Assembly: GCA_037176845.1 (NCBI GenBank)
Contig: JAYKXP010000025.1
Location: 434,001-498,000, forward strand
Origin: Paramarasmius palmivorus
Lineage: Eukaryota > Basidiomycota > Agaricomycetes > Agaricales > Marasmiaceae
DNA length: 64,000 nt
Reading direction: 5' to 3'
The notes beneath the pieces were generated by a model. The model was not told where the DNA came from. It ran no database searches and saw only the letters and a list, made by a program, of their open reading frames with translations. Each line of letters starts with the position of its first letter. Positions within the stretch are counted from its first letter, which is position 1. This document shows, piece by piece, positions 32,521 through 44,287 of the stretch. A program made the position numbers and the translations under genes.

Positions 32521-33668
32521 GAACGATGAAGGTGAGCACTATCGCTGTAAGTGGGTGTGTCCAGCTGCTAATCGACGACCATCGTAAAGGTCGATGCATT
32601 TCACGATTGCCAATACCCGACAAGATTGTACGAGAGCACCATATCCACGTGTAGAAATATAGCCCAGTAAACAAAGACATTGCCTTTGATAACCCAGTCT
32701 AATCGCAAGTCGGAGGTATCAGTCAATGTCCTGTCCCTGATGCAATATTGAGCCTGGTAAGTAACCGAGAGGGCTATCAATACGAGCGGTACTACGCCAA
32801 CGAGGGGGTGAAAGACACATGTGGGTAGGCCGTGACATCATGATCCTAGAACATTTGTGGAGGAAGTCACACCTTTGTCACATCATCATGCTATTCCTAT
32901 TATAGAAGCCTTGTGACCGTAAAAAAATTTTACGTATTCTGGGCCCTGGCTCTTGACCACCATGAGCCTGAACTACCTACTATACCAGGTGGGCCCTGAT
33001 ACTTGCAACGTTTGCGCTTCTGAGGGCAAGTCGACTCATAGTCAAGCTCGACTCGGAAGGAGCAGAAATTGCGTTGGCCACGACGATTTGGAGTTTTGTG
33101 GGCGCATCAAATGCGCCCTAATACGGTTTTACTGTCGCCGAGTACACCTTTTCTATAGCTATGAGAGTCCTCCATCTCTGACGGGACTGGCCTTACACCA
33201 ACCTTACACTCAGGCTGTAGGGTCCTTGTCTGCATTGGAGGTAAGTATCAGTCTGTCACTGATGCCACGCCTTCATTTCACTATAATCAGGCGCGTAATG
33301 CGGAAGATTGCTTTCAAGACCATCTCTTGCGCGTTCAAAGTCCACCGAACTTATTCAGTAAAATTATCCTCGACGCGACATAAGTACTTAGCTTCTATTC
33401 TCTATTGGTTATCATGGGGACCTGTTTTCAACAAGATTCCGACAATGACGTCAATACCCACTCTTCGAACGTCACTGGCTGCAGCTTTGAGACTTTTGAA
33501 GTTCTACTAACCTTGAACCGAAACTATCATCATCAAGCATGTCTATGGGCGACGGTGCGTGAATTTTACCTCTGACCCACATTTGGAAGTATTCAGTCTT
33601 TCACTCTATCACATATTCACCTCCTTCATCAATTTCGGATAATATTAACGTTCGCTGGACGAAATCCA
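32521..33668. other. Intergenic stretch, no supported gene
   Basis: 1148 bases. A 185-codon frame (32953-33510, plus strand) is open but its composition is not protein-like and no splice context supports it. No repeat or RNA gene was recognised. Confidence 0.4.
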
Positions 33669-34226
33669 ATGAACGCTACACCTCACTGCCGCTATTCAGC
33701 CGATGCCAAGTTCCCAAACCAGCACGCCAGCGGGATACCTCCCTCTCCTACTCGTGAAAATCCAGGACAGGTGTGCCAGTTCCGAGTGTTGCTTGTGATT
33801 GATGTCGCTGACCTGCTCTCCCACTCTACAGGTATTTCCAAAATCCGATCCTAACGCAGGTTAGTAAGAGAAACCACGATCAACATGCAGTTTACAACGT
33901 TGACTTGTATGCTGTTGCATTTCGCTCCAAAAGGCACTATTCCCGGGACAAGCCGCAGTAACAGCTCGCAAAAACTGATTGGGAACCCATTCCTCATGCG
34001 AGAAGCCTTTGGAAAGCTCGACAAAGCACTTGGAGATGTGATTGAGGTAGTGGAAAAGGAGGGAACTGCACAGGGAGGATCGCAAACCGAAAATTCATTG
34101 CTCACAAAATTCAGGATCTGGCAAGCCGAGTTGGACGACATTCGCGCAGGGCATGCAACACCCGAGAAGTCGAGGCCCGGTTCGAGAGTACGACCGGAAC
34201 AAGAGGGCGGGATGTTCATTGACTAG
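33669..34226 (+). CDS. Orphan protein, probably disordered
   Basis: The model joins three pieces: from the ATG at 33669 to a donor after PTRENPGQ, a short exon encoding VFPKSDPNAG, then, after a 74-base intron, the exon from 'TIPGTSRSNSSQKL' to the stop at 34226. The product is about 140 residues: a polar N-terminus, a helical middle ('FGKLDKALGDVIEVVEKEG'), a possible amphipathic segment (LLTKFRIWQAELDDIRAG) and a charged tail ending EGGMFID. No signal peptide or known domain. An upstream ATG at 33540 could be the true start with one more intron, but an in-frame stop makes that hard to model. Function unknown. Confidence 0.45.
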
Positions 34227-34673
34227 TACAGTTATAATACAATGTATATCTATCAGACAGAGAGCACGACAATAACTGGTAATGAGAACGATATCATCAA
34301 TGTCAAGCCAGCACCAGAAGAGAGAGAGAACGGTCTGAATGTGCCGATCACAGTGGAGAATGCACTAGGGACACGAATAATACAAAGGTCGAATATTATC
34401 GAGACCTTGATCTTCGTGACAATGGTCTACCACGGCCATGGCCGAGAGGTTGAAACATGGACGTTTTTCCTGTACAATAAATCCCAAAACGTTGGGTCAT
34501 CGGACGGCGAATGCGTCGCATGCAGGAGTCTGCAAACGCCACCTCCGGAAAGAATTCATGGAGGTCCAGGGGCTTTCCTTTCTTCTTTGCTGGCACTAGT
34601 GATAATGAGGAAACTCCTTCAGAGGGCGGAAATGCACTAGGTGCTACTCCGGACAAAAAAAAATCAGTTACAA
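34227..34673. other. Convergent intergenic spacer
   Basis: 447 bases between two orphan genes that converge. Open frames here lack ATG starts or overlap the antisense gene. Nothing recognised. Confidence 0.35.
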
Positions 34674-35558
34674 TTACTGGGACCAATGGGCGGCCATAAT
34701 GCACGACTTACGCGGCATGAGACGAGAGTCACAGACAGCGCTGGCAGACACACCGTGACACTCAGCGGCAGTGCCATGTGTATCACTGAGACGATGCCTC
34801 TTTCTCTGTGGCACTTCAGATGGGCACGGCCACGTATGGGTAGAAGACTCGCCGAGGTTGATTTCGAAGTCCTCTGACAGGTGAAAGACTAGGCGCTTCC
34901 AGCGTTCTGACCATAGAGATATTTTGGTGAGGTTTCTGAACTACATCTAGTCGAAAGAGTATTTACCTTGGAGCGACACCTTAAAACATGACCCTCGAGC
35001 TTCAAGTAGCTCTAAAAGATCGAAATAGGCTTTCTTGTGAGGTCTGAAAAAAATCGGACAAGGCGAGAATTTCCACAGGGAGAGCTTGGCCTTTGTAAGT
35101 GTTTCCTGAGAGATCTAGATGTTTGGGTCAGTCTTGCTACACTAAGTTATTTATGCTGCGATCGGATGTAATACCTCGATAAGAGTAATGACCTAGAGCC
35201 GCATATTAATTCATTGTGCTGTTTTCGAAGGGAGAAGCCCCCTTACCTCGGTTCCATATCGACGGCGAAGGTCGACAGTTGAAAGATGAAGGAATATATC
35301 ATAGACTTCCTGCAAGGAATCAGGAAGGCTATCTAAATTCCTCAACCTTCGGGATAACGAAGAGAATGCAGAAGGACTCGGAGAAAATTGGGAGGATTTG
35401 GATGACGAGCTTGACATCGTTTCTATGAATTCAGAAACGGATGCCGTCTCGACCCTCTCTGACATTGATACATCAGAATGACGAGAGTCCGAAAAAATAA
35501 CGGATTTTGTAACCGAAGAGGAAGAAAAAAGAGAATTGTGTGGTGCAAGCGCAACCAT
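34674..35558 (-). CDS. Orphan protein with Ser-rich N-terminus
   Basis: Minus strand, three exons joined across introns of about 130 and 62 bases, giving about 218 residues. It begins MVALAPHNSLFSSSS, passes a Ser-rich region, then has likely folded parts: 'LDSLPDSLQEVYDIFLHL' with 'LRRRYGTE', 'KLSLWKFSPCPIFFRPHK', 'AYFDLLELLEARG' and 'RWKRLVFHLSEDFEINLGE'. The last exon is open for more than 80 codons. Splice ends follow consensus and keep phase, which argues for a real gene. The regular hydrophobic pattern suggests a small helical domain I do not recognise. Confidence 0.5.
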
Positions 35559-37676
35559 GGTGGGGTGTTGATGGTTGAAAGTGGGCAAGGAGTGGAAAGT
35601 GGTCGCGGCTCAACGGCACCGCTTTTTGGTCGACTTGACGCACCGTGCCACACACGGTTTTTCGTGGACCCCAGCGGAACCTTCCGATTTAGGTGGACAG
35701 GTCTCCGTCGACGTCCCCGCTCAAAATTCCCACCCAAATTCAACACATTTCACACCACTCTTACCGCACAATTTACCCCGCAAGAGGGCTGGAAAAATTC
35801 CCGGTGCTCGAATTGATTGGGGTCTAAGCAAGCTCAAAAAGCCTCCGGTTGAATGATCGGCACACACCGAAAGTCCGGCATGCTCCGATGTGCCCTGAAA
35901 CAGTGTTCAAGCGCCGTGGTCAATAATTTTATACAGTCGAGTAACCATGAAACCGAAGGATAAATACAGGCGCAAGATGGACTAAAAAGACGCATATATC
36001 CCGCGCAATGCACAGGAATACTTCGTGCTATTCAAACAACATTGCGCAGTAACGGACCAGTAGTATGTATACTCGCTGGAAAACTGATCCCATCCATTCA
36101 GATGACCTGTATCTCTGCGAGCGTGAGTCATAAAACGATGTACGGTCCTGAGGACCTCATTGGCTATGCGTGGAAACTTTTTTCCGTCACTTGAATGCCT
36201 GACCGTCCCTCTGGCCTCTAGGCGTCGTGAGCTATTCGTCTGAGTCCTAGATTCTTTTGGGCGCATCCCCGCGAAAGAAATAGCAATAAAAATGACACAT
36301 GCAAAAAAATCACCTCGAATAAATCCCGTGATTGATTGCATCGCAATAACGGAGGGAAGACAAACTATGACCGGCTGCCCTGGCCCGCAAATTGTTTGTA
36401 CACCACAGATCTCGCACTGCGTTGCTATGCGGCATCCAGTACAGTAGTCGAATAATCTATCTTTCGCTGATAGCCCAAAAATTCTAGGACTATACCAGTG
36501 ACTGCGTGAGCGCCAATTCGTGCAAGAAAATGTATGTTTAAAACTAACCGTCCTGCGACATGCTTCCCAGAAGATTGCATCTCCGATGCCTTCATCCCGA
36601 CGGCACCTTTGGTCGGGTTTGCTGATTTGTTATTTGAAGTTCCATGAATTAAAATTGGCTATGGGTGCGGCTGAGTACCAAACGTACCTCCCAAGGAGCC
36701 TGTAGCATTATACGCCCGGGAGACATTGGAACACCCCAAAAATACACAGTACGATCACCTATTTCTGCGAGAGTGTGGCGAGGTGCCGACGTTGATCAGG
36801 TTCCAAGTTTCATGTTTGCGAGACAGTGTGTGGGATAAAGGCCGTGCCATCGGGATGAATAAGACTATGTGAAAAGACTACCGCACCTGAAATAGGCAAT
36901 TTTATCGATGCGGACAGCTTGGTATCCTCTTCACAGAGGTCATAATACGTCTCCAACACGTAGCTATGATGGCCATTCCTGGCTGTTGACTTGGGGACCT
37001 CTGAGTCTGTTGAAAGGCGGAATTGAGGTCAATCTGCAATATTCTCGCGAAATTCGTCCTAAATCAAGGATCTGTGATACGTTTCCACTGAGCTTCCTTG
37101 GCTATAGCTAGTAGCGAGTAATACCTTGCTGAAGTCACCTGTCGCGTATAATTTCCGCGTTCTGTCTGGGTATATAATCTTTCTTGAGGGCGCCGGTGAG
37201 ATGAAGAAGTATTTGCGCGTCAGTCTCAAGACTCATACGTTGACGAAGTCACAGTAGCGCTGAAGCCGAGGCCCGACAGTGATGGAAATGAGACGTTGAT
37301 ATCCACGTGATTTGGCTGTCCACTTGATAATAACCGGGACCGCGCCGAGGCGCCGAGGGCCGATGCAGCTCAGCCAAGATCTAACGTCTCTTACAATTGC
37401 CCACCTCTTCCAGTGTTTTTCCGTGGTTTTGTTCTTCGCAGCGTTGCTGAATGGCCGCAAGAACAGGACGAACTCCGAAACGGACACCTTTTCAACCTCT
37501 GGCTAATCTGCTGTTAGAGCCGCGGCAAAACCAACAAAAGATTGCACTAATTACATTGAATAAGGCTCCTCTACCATGAGGCTCGAAGGACGACAGTAGC
37601 ATTTTCAAGACGGCCGCATGAGATATGGGCAATACTCTAAAATCAAGAGCGAAAGGTGGAAGTGGTCAACAACATC
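35559..37676. other. 2.1 kb gene-poor region
   Basis: The longest stretch without a supported gene. It has scattered short frames (for example 36341-35982 minus, 119 codons) with no motif, no splice-supported extension and no transposon signature. A CACGTG core lies near 37302. It may hold a decayed gene, a noncoding transcript or only regulatory DNA; nothing can be claimed. Confidence 0.35.
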
Positions 37677-39051
37677 ATGCCATTGCCCACGAGTACTCGT
37701 GAACTTTATTACCCCAAGGTAGGCGGCCCAGTATTTACCTTCGGTCAGTATGAGTTATTCTGAACATGATATCCTCTTATTTTCTAGATGGGGTCATATA
37801 CCTACCTTGAGTTCAGAGAAAGTCCCTTGCCCTCTGAGCTCAAGTCCTCCGACGTTTTAGTCAAGATCCATGCCGTCTCCCTTCAGGTACGATTAGTGCT
37901 CTAGCTCTCTGTATGATCGATGTTGAGTATTCTTTGCAGTACCGGGAGCTCATGATATCTTCCGGCACGTACCCAGTGCCAATCGTTGATAATCTCGTCC
38001 CTGGCTCCGATATGGCTGGCGAAGTTCTCGCTGTTGGAGATGGAGTAACAGAGTGGAAAGTTGGAGATCGCGTCTGCGCCAATTTTGCCCCCTTGCACCT
38101 CTACGGAGATCTTACGCCTGCTATGAGGTCGAGTGTCTGGGGATGTGAAGTTGATGGAGTATTGACACAGTACAAAGTATTCTCCAAAAGCGTACGTCTG
38201 AAAACTGAAGCGACAGAGTCACGACTAAAAATGATTTAGGCTCTGGTCGCCATCCCCGAGCATCTCTCTTACGAAGAAGCATCCACCTTGCCTTGCGCCG
38301 CTCTGACAGCTTATAACGCGCTGCATGGCCCTATTCCTGTTAAGGGAGGCGATACAGTTCTCGTTCAAGGTACCGGTGGCGTGTCCTTGTACGTTTCCTG
38401 ACCACCCAAGTTTGCTACCTTCTTATCCGCTCTTCCAGTTTTGCTCTACAGTTCGCGGTTGCAATCGGTGCTACTGTCATTCTCACCTCTTCTTCTGATG
38501 AAAAACTCGAGATCGGCAAAAAGTACGGAGCAAAACACACGATCAACTACAAGAAGACGCCCGACTGGGAGAAGGAGGTTATGAACATTACTGGAGGTGT
38601 CGGCGTAGACCACGTAGTCGAGGTCGGCGGTCCTGGAACCTTCCCTAAGTCCCTAGAAGCAACTAGATTCGGCGGATGGGTCCATGTCATCGGTGTGCTT
38701 GATCTAGTAAGTTTGGCATTTCGCTCTCGTTCAGAATAGGCAATGACTTTTCAATAGCAAAATGATGCAAGTGCCACCTCCAGCGTTGTTTTCTCTGCCA
38801 TCTTGAAAGGCTTGTACATTCGAGGGATCCAGGTTGGATCCATTGCACTGTAAGAATATCCGTTTTCGCGTCGAGACGCTACTGACTGATTGAATTTCAG
38901 GTTCAACCAAATGAATCGGCTACTTGTCAGTCGCCCAGAAGCCACTCGCCCGCTCGTCGATAAGGTATTTTCTTTTGAGGATAGTATCAAGGCTTTCGAG
39001 CACCTCGAATCACAGGCTCACGTCGGGAAGGTGGTTATCAAGGTTGCTTAG
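37677..39051 (+). CDS. MDR-family NAD(P)-dependent alcohol dehydrogenase / quinone-oxidoreductase-like
   Basis: Multi-exon gene, about 340 residues, starting [14 protein letters not shown] just before the first intron. The MDR layout is clear: GroES-like half with '[18 protein letters not shown]', '[24 protein letters not shown]', then '[18 protein letters not shown]' and the Rossmann part '[19 protein letters not shown]', '[20 protein letters not shown]', '[13 protein letters not shown]'. It ends '[15 protein letters not shown]'. The GHE zinc-site motif of classical ADH is replaced by GSDMAGE and the four-Cys structural zinc lobe is absent, so it is probably a zinc-free reductase. It would act on an aldehyde, ketone or enone in the cytosol; substrate unknown. 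Confidence 0.88.
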
Positions 39052-39130
39052 AATGTGTACGTATATTGGACGTGTATTGATAACATTGTTGTATTTGTAC
39101 ATGAACGTTCCAAACTAACGTCCGTGGCTT

Positions 39131-39917
39131 TCACTCAAGCCCAATGTTGCTCAGTAAGTTCTTGCGAACTGGGTGGTTTTCTAGCTGTTTTCCTCGAATT
39201 TCCTTTAATCCAGGCTCTCCCTGAGACGTCCCAATCAGCATAAGAATGTATACTTATTGCAATAATACCTTACATTCATGATGAATGCCATTTTGTTATT
39301 TCCGTCAGGAAAGACCTGTTGAATGGTACCAGCTGGAACTGCAAGGAGGTCACCTGGCGTAAGGAAGGTTCGTATGACGTTTGAAGCATCCTTGGCCAGC
39401 GGATCTAGACGGGAAATCAGATTGAGCAGACACGCAGTAAATGTAAGATACCATTCACCCTCAAAGTCAATAAGAATTTCTCCGGAAACTACGCATGCTA
39501 CGACGTCTTCAGGGTGTGCGAAGCTGTTTCGGCGTTGTCAGTAAACGATCGTGAATATCAGAGCATTCGTCACAGACCGTTCTCCAAACCGACGTCTTGT
39601 ACGTTCATATTCCTAAGTAGCGATATCACGTCAGTATTCGATCATTGACCCTGACAGTGAGAGCTTCAGGGCTTGAAGCTTGAAATCGTGATTACCGTCT
39701 GATTCCCATGACATCCAGCCAGTGTGAAATCGAAGATTTCAAGCACAGCGTTCGCAGGAAACCCCCTCTCCGTGGCTGCCTGGCGAAGCATGAACTGGTA
39801 ATCATCGACATCCCTGGACCACAACTCTAGACCGAGAGCCGACAGAGTTTCGGGTGAGACTGGGCGAGTGGCAGGGGCTGCCTTATCGCTGTCAGCGTTG
39901 CAGTAGTAAACTCGCAT
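39131..39917 (-). CDS. Acireductone dioxygenase-like cupin, degenerate metal site (copy 1)
   Basis: Minus strand, four exons, about 190 residues. It starts MRVYYCNADSDKAAPATRPV, the ARD-type opening, with 'LGLELWSRD' next. A short exon gives RRFGER, then 'FAHPEDVVACVVSGE' and 'LLAVPAGTIQQVF', and a last exon starting GEPG. In true ARD (methionine salvage, cytosol and nucleus) the metal is held by HxHxxxE and a later His in PAGxxH. Here the first His is Phe, the Glu aligns with Val and the last His is Gln, so only one ligand remains. The splice model is strengthened by parallel exon ends in the copy at 46826. Probably not an active ARD; a structural or regulatory role is inference. Confidence 0.7.
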
Positions 39918-40370
39918 GTTGGGAACTAAAGAGTGGGAGAGCAAGGAAACATGGAGCGAACCGTCGATATTTATGAACCAAGCTTACCGTATTATCGCCA
40001 CTCCGAAGACTAAACAGGTGACAAAACCCACCTCATTGGCGACAAGAAGCAAAGAAGACAAAACGTGAATGACAACGTTCTTTTCCGGTGAATAGAGCAG
40101 GAGACCATTCTGAAAGGTGGTTTCAAGCAGCCTGAAAAGGCTGGTTCGCAGAAGAAGCATCATTGATGATGTTCTTTTGGGGTCGAAGCGTTGCAACTAG
40201 TAGACTCGTAACTTTTCGGCCTATCTTTACAGAGATAGCCTATGATGAACGCAGAGAGATTGAATGTATCGGTATCGAGGTCGTGGTTTCAGTCAAGATG
40301 ATCGTCTGACGTTATCTTATCAATTTTCCTTGACTGACGACCTTCACATGCCTTACCGCCTTCACCGACG
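39918..40370. other. Divergent intergenic region
   Basis: 453 bases between the cupin gene and the RING-CH gene, on opposite strands. Likely a bidirectional promoter; no motif stands out. Confidence 0.35.
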
Positions 40371-41997
40371 ATGAGCGACTACGTGCCCACGATTGATGAC
40401 CTCCGGGTCAAACTGTGTTTTATTTGTAGGGAAGAGGAGACATTTGACAGTGAGTATCTCATTTCTTTGAAAAGGTTTTTAGTAATAAATTCTACAGAAC
40501 CTTCAAATCCGCCTCGGAAATGGACCCATCCATGCTCATGCACACTGCTTGCTCACGAATCATGTCTACTTGAATGGATACAGACTGCACAAACAAATCC
40601 ATCATCTACGGCAGCTGCGAACGCTCTTAAATGTCCCCAGTGTGGTTCCAAGTACTACCTGGAGAGCGATTTGTCACCCGGAATGAGGATAATAAACAAC
40701 GTTTTAACGGGGTGGAATAAGACGTTGGGAAGAGTGGGGAAAGTGTTCATAAAGATGATCCCAATAGGATTTGGAACTGGTATACTCGTGGGACTGCATA
40801 TCGTCCTGACGCAGTACGGTGCCTACGCCGTTAAAGAATTCTTTGGTGATGAGTGCGTCGCCTTTCAAACCCTGTGTCTTATCTAAAGCTCAAGAACATT
40901 GTCAGATTATTCAACACAGTTTTAACTTCCGACCCCAGCAATTGGCCTTGGACAGCCCTAATCAACCTTCCTCTCATCCCAATCGGTCTCATTGCTAGCC
41001 GCTTTGAAACATCATATAACATCTTCCCGCTTATTACTACTCTCCTGGAATGGCCTAATTTCCAAAGGCTCGAGCTTGACGTCCGATATAATCAAGACCA
41101 ACTACCAATAGTACCTTCGTACCCACTATGGCCACCATCACCGTTCACAATAGGCTTTATAGCCTATCCTATCGTGCGGTACATTTATGGCAAATGCCTA
41201 AAGCGAGTGACGCAATGGGTCTTAGGTTCGACGCCCCAACGGGGACTAAGGAATGCGGCGGGAAATGGGGAGGCTGCTGGAGCTGGTGAAGAGGATGAAG
41301 AGGACCGCATGTTGATGATACGGATACGAAATGGGATTCCTGATAGGCCGAACCAGAATCGCAATCAAGGCCAAAACCAGAATCAGAACCGCAATGGGGA
41401 TGGGAACGATGTAGACGATGAGGATGGTGGTCAAGCGGGAACAACATTGACGATTTATGCTTCACCGCTTGGTAGAAAGATTGGTGGGGCTCTGCTTATA
41501 CCATACATCGCGAAGCGGATGGGAGACCTACTCCTTCGGTTATCCAAGCATTCGGAGACTCTTAGGAAGTTCTTGGGTGTACGAGCGAACTCTGCCTCGG
41601 CTGCATCATCCTCTACAACGCACAGATTATGGCCATTTGGCTCGACTGGACTCTTCACAAGGGGACTTTTCGGTAGCAAGCGGCCGAGTGGACACGTAGC
41701 TCGTGGCGAAGTTACCTGGCAGCTTGTACTACGGGCGTTATGGGGTGGCGGAAAGGCATGGGCCGAATATGATCCAGTATGGTAAGTGTTGGGCATAGGT
41801 CTCATCAAAAGCAAGCTAAATGTCCGACTTTTAGGTGGCGGAATACCATTGGTTTTGGGCTTTTCGTGGTAGCAAAGGATGCTCTCCATCTACTCCATCT
41901 TTATCTTGTGAAACGGGAATTAGAAACACGCCGAGTGAAGAGCAGGGACTTCAAAGAAGTCGACGCAGCTGGGTTGGATCTGATTGACCGCAGATAG
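40371..41997 (+). CDS. RING-CH (MARCH-like) membrane E3 ubiquitin ligase
   Basis: Four exons (40371-40449, 40498-40852, 40906-41781, 41835-41997) encode 490 residues. A RINGv finger starts near residue 16: LCFICREEE, then THPCSCTLLAHESCLLEWIQ and LKCPQCGSKYY, the C4HC3 layout of RING-CH E3 ligases. Several hydrophobic helices follow ('IPIGFGTGILVGLHIVLT', 'LINLPLIPIGLIAS', 'IGFIAYPIVRYIYG' and a late 'IGFGLFVVAKDALHLLHL'). A low-complexity Asn/Gln-rich linker sits between (residues about 290-330). The protein would ubiquitinate membrane proteins, with the finger on the cytosolic side. The first intron splits the finger between its first Cys pair and the next part. Substrate unknown. Confidence 0.85.
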
Positions 41998-42191
41998 CAG
42001 CCTGTTCCTTGCATCTACTACGTTACGCTTTACTGTATATTACCGCTACGGTAAATTTACTATACTACGCCACTCAATCTGCGCTCGTATACAGGCCGTT
42101 CGCGGTCATGCAGTCACGTGTCGTTGACGTCGCGCAGTGCACGGACCCGTCCCCCTGACTCTCTTCTGACTCCCAACAGTTACCGAGACTC

Positions 42192-42197
42192 TATATA
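42192..42197 (+). promoter_or_regulatory. TATA-like box (TATATA)
   Basis: TATATA 61 bases upstream of the F-box gene ATG at 42253, followed by a pyrimidine-rich leader. Confidence 0.45.
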
Positions 42198-42252
42198 TTG
42201 CCTTCATTCTCGTTTCACTTCTTACTATCGAGAACTCGATAATTCTTCAATA

Positions 42253-44038
42253 ATGAGAGGCTTCAACGGTTTACCACTCGCAGACGATATAATCGACCGC
42301 ATACTCCTATTTTTACCCGACTTTGCCACATTGCGCTCAACAATTCTCGCCAGCAAATCTTTCCACAATGTTTTCAAGACACATCCCAATTCCATCTTAC
42401 GTGCTGTGGCGTACAACATTACGGGCCCGGCACTTCCTCAAGCTCTGCGCTGCATTCGATACCATGTCTCAGACCCGGATGACTCGGAGACTGAAGATGA
42501 GGAAGAAATGGGAACTGTCACCAATACAGAACATGAAACAGAAGAGAGAGCACCCATCAAGAGTGGGGAGACGCATCAGCTTGTTAGAAATGCGAAGATT
42601 GTGAAGGATTTCGAAAATATTTTTAGTTTGAGGTGCGTACGATGCCAACTACTTGTTTAGTGCCTTGAGCTAACCACAGAGATCATCACAGGCACAAGAA
42701 TCGGCATTTCAAGACTAGTCAATTGAATTTTGAGGAATCATTGCGCTTTCATCGGGCAATGTACCGAATCATGCTCTATTGCCGCCTGTTTCCTGCCAGC
42801 AAATATAACGATATGGATGATGATGATGACGACGACGACAGAGATGACCTCGTAACGAGGCTATCCAAGGAAAGAGCAGAAAGGAAGAAGTTTTTGTCAG
42901 AGTTTGCAACACAGGAGCTCTATGAAATTCAAAGCGTATCTCTGTTTTTGGTTGAGGTGGTGATTTGGGTTACTCAACACGAAATACGTGAGTCTCGGGA
43001 TGTGCTTAAGGTTTTGTACGATTCTCTAATCGTTTCTAGTCAACGACGACTATGGCGATATTGCACTCTCAACTGGGCCCGCAACGATCCACGAGTGCGT
43101 GCAAATACTATCTCCCGAACCTATACTGGAAGCTATGATGGACATTGAAATCGAGGATGATAATGAACATCCGCTGGTTGCTGGATACCTCTCATATCCG
43201 TTATCCAAACTCTATGAAGAGCGCAAAGCAAAGCCGCCACCGACAGATTCCTCGCACTGGAGGTCGATCCTGGAGCAGATCGAAGGGGAAAACGACCCTT
43301 GTAAGTTACCGATGGTGAACATTCTGCGATGACGCTGACCTTGCATTCCCAGGTGCTCACTGCAACAAACCAACCGGCTTCGACTTGTGGGGTCCAAGCA
43401 GTAAGCTTCTCGCATTCACACTGAGATCTCTCAAGAGTGCTTACATAGATTTCTGCAGCTTCCGAATACCTCGGCGTCGGGGCTCCATACCTCGCCAGGA
43501 ACCCCTTTTCGCTCGCAAAAGGCTCTCTTCGTTTCAGTAGATCCGATGCTCCCAGGTTCAAACAAGAATTCGACAATGTGTCACAGGATGTCTATGCCAT
43601 TGTAGATGACATCCTGGAAAGTAGTTACAAAGCACCCGAATTCGCAGCTCGCTCGGCGAATGACTGGTTATGCAAAGAGTGCCTGACGAAGCTTCTGAAG
43701 GAGCATCTACATCTGTGGCTGTTGGACAAGAAGACAAAAGGTATGGTTATCTGTACTTCGGTGGGCTTTGGACGCTGATAGCGATATTGTCCTTTAAAGC
43801 TGGTGATCAGATACATGAAAATTGCTGGTACGTTGTTGCAACTTGCTTGCTCCAACTGCTTGAAGGTTAACACCATCCTTTCGCAGGTATGGTTACAATT
43901 GTCGGACGATGACCCACAAGGAAGAGCACGCCAAAAAACTCAATGTTCGTACCATCTCTTCATCGCTCAAAGCGTCTCCTTATGGTCATATAGCATCTTT
44001 GTGGTCCAGACCCTGCGAAGGACAAATCAGGCGGATAA
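42253..44038 (+). CDS. F-box protein with C-terminal Cys/His region
   Basis: Begins MRGFNGLPLADDIIDRILLF with the F-box in residues 5-45 ('LPDFATLRSTILASKSFHNV'), which should bind Skp1 and make this a substrate adaptor of an SCF ubiquitin ligase. A helical middle part has an acidic run (Asp-rich, encoded by GAT/GAC repeats at 42815-42840). A Cys/His-containing end follows: CAHCNKPTGFDLWG, CKECLTKLLKEHL, then, after two more introns, 'NCWYGYNCRTMTHKEEHAKK' and LNHLCGPDP. This tail is a pattern I recognise from many agaricomycete F-box proteins. The last intron uses the unusual donor GTTCGT. About 480 residues, eight or so exons. Target unknown. Confidence 0.82.
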
Positions 44039-44287
44039 ATGGATCCCTCGAGATCCCTCGTCGTATTTATTGGTCTACATGCCTCGTGAACGGATTCTAG
44101 GTTCTCGCGTAAATTGTACGAATACCCCTTGTATTATCATCACTTCTTATACCACCTTTATTCTAAACATAGCTCTTTTTTTACATACTCTTTTGAATTC
44201 TAAGCACCAAAAGCCGACCTATATTACACAGACTTGCACATTGATACATGTTACGTCGTAGATGAGTTGAATATTGATTTGCTGCAT

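Noticed and set aside
32953..33510. 185-codon open frame on the plus strand
   Set aside because: No motif, odd composition, no intron-compatible neighbours; likely open by chance.
35982..36341. 119-codon frame on the minus strand
   Set aside because: No motif and no supporting splice or promoter signal.
37677..39051. Reductase as part of the diterpenoid cluster
   Set aside because: It lies 14 kb away with many unrelated genes between; no evidence for a link.
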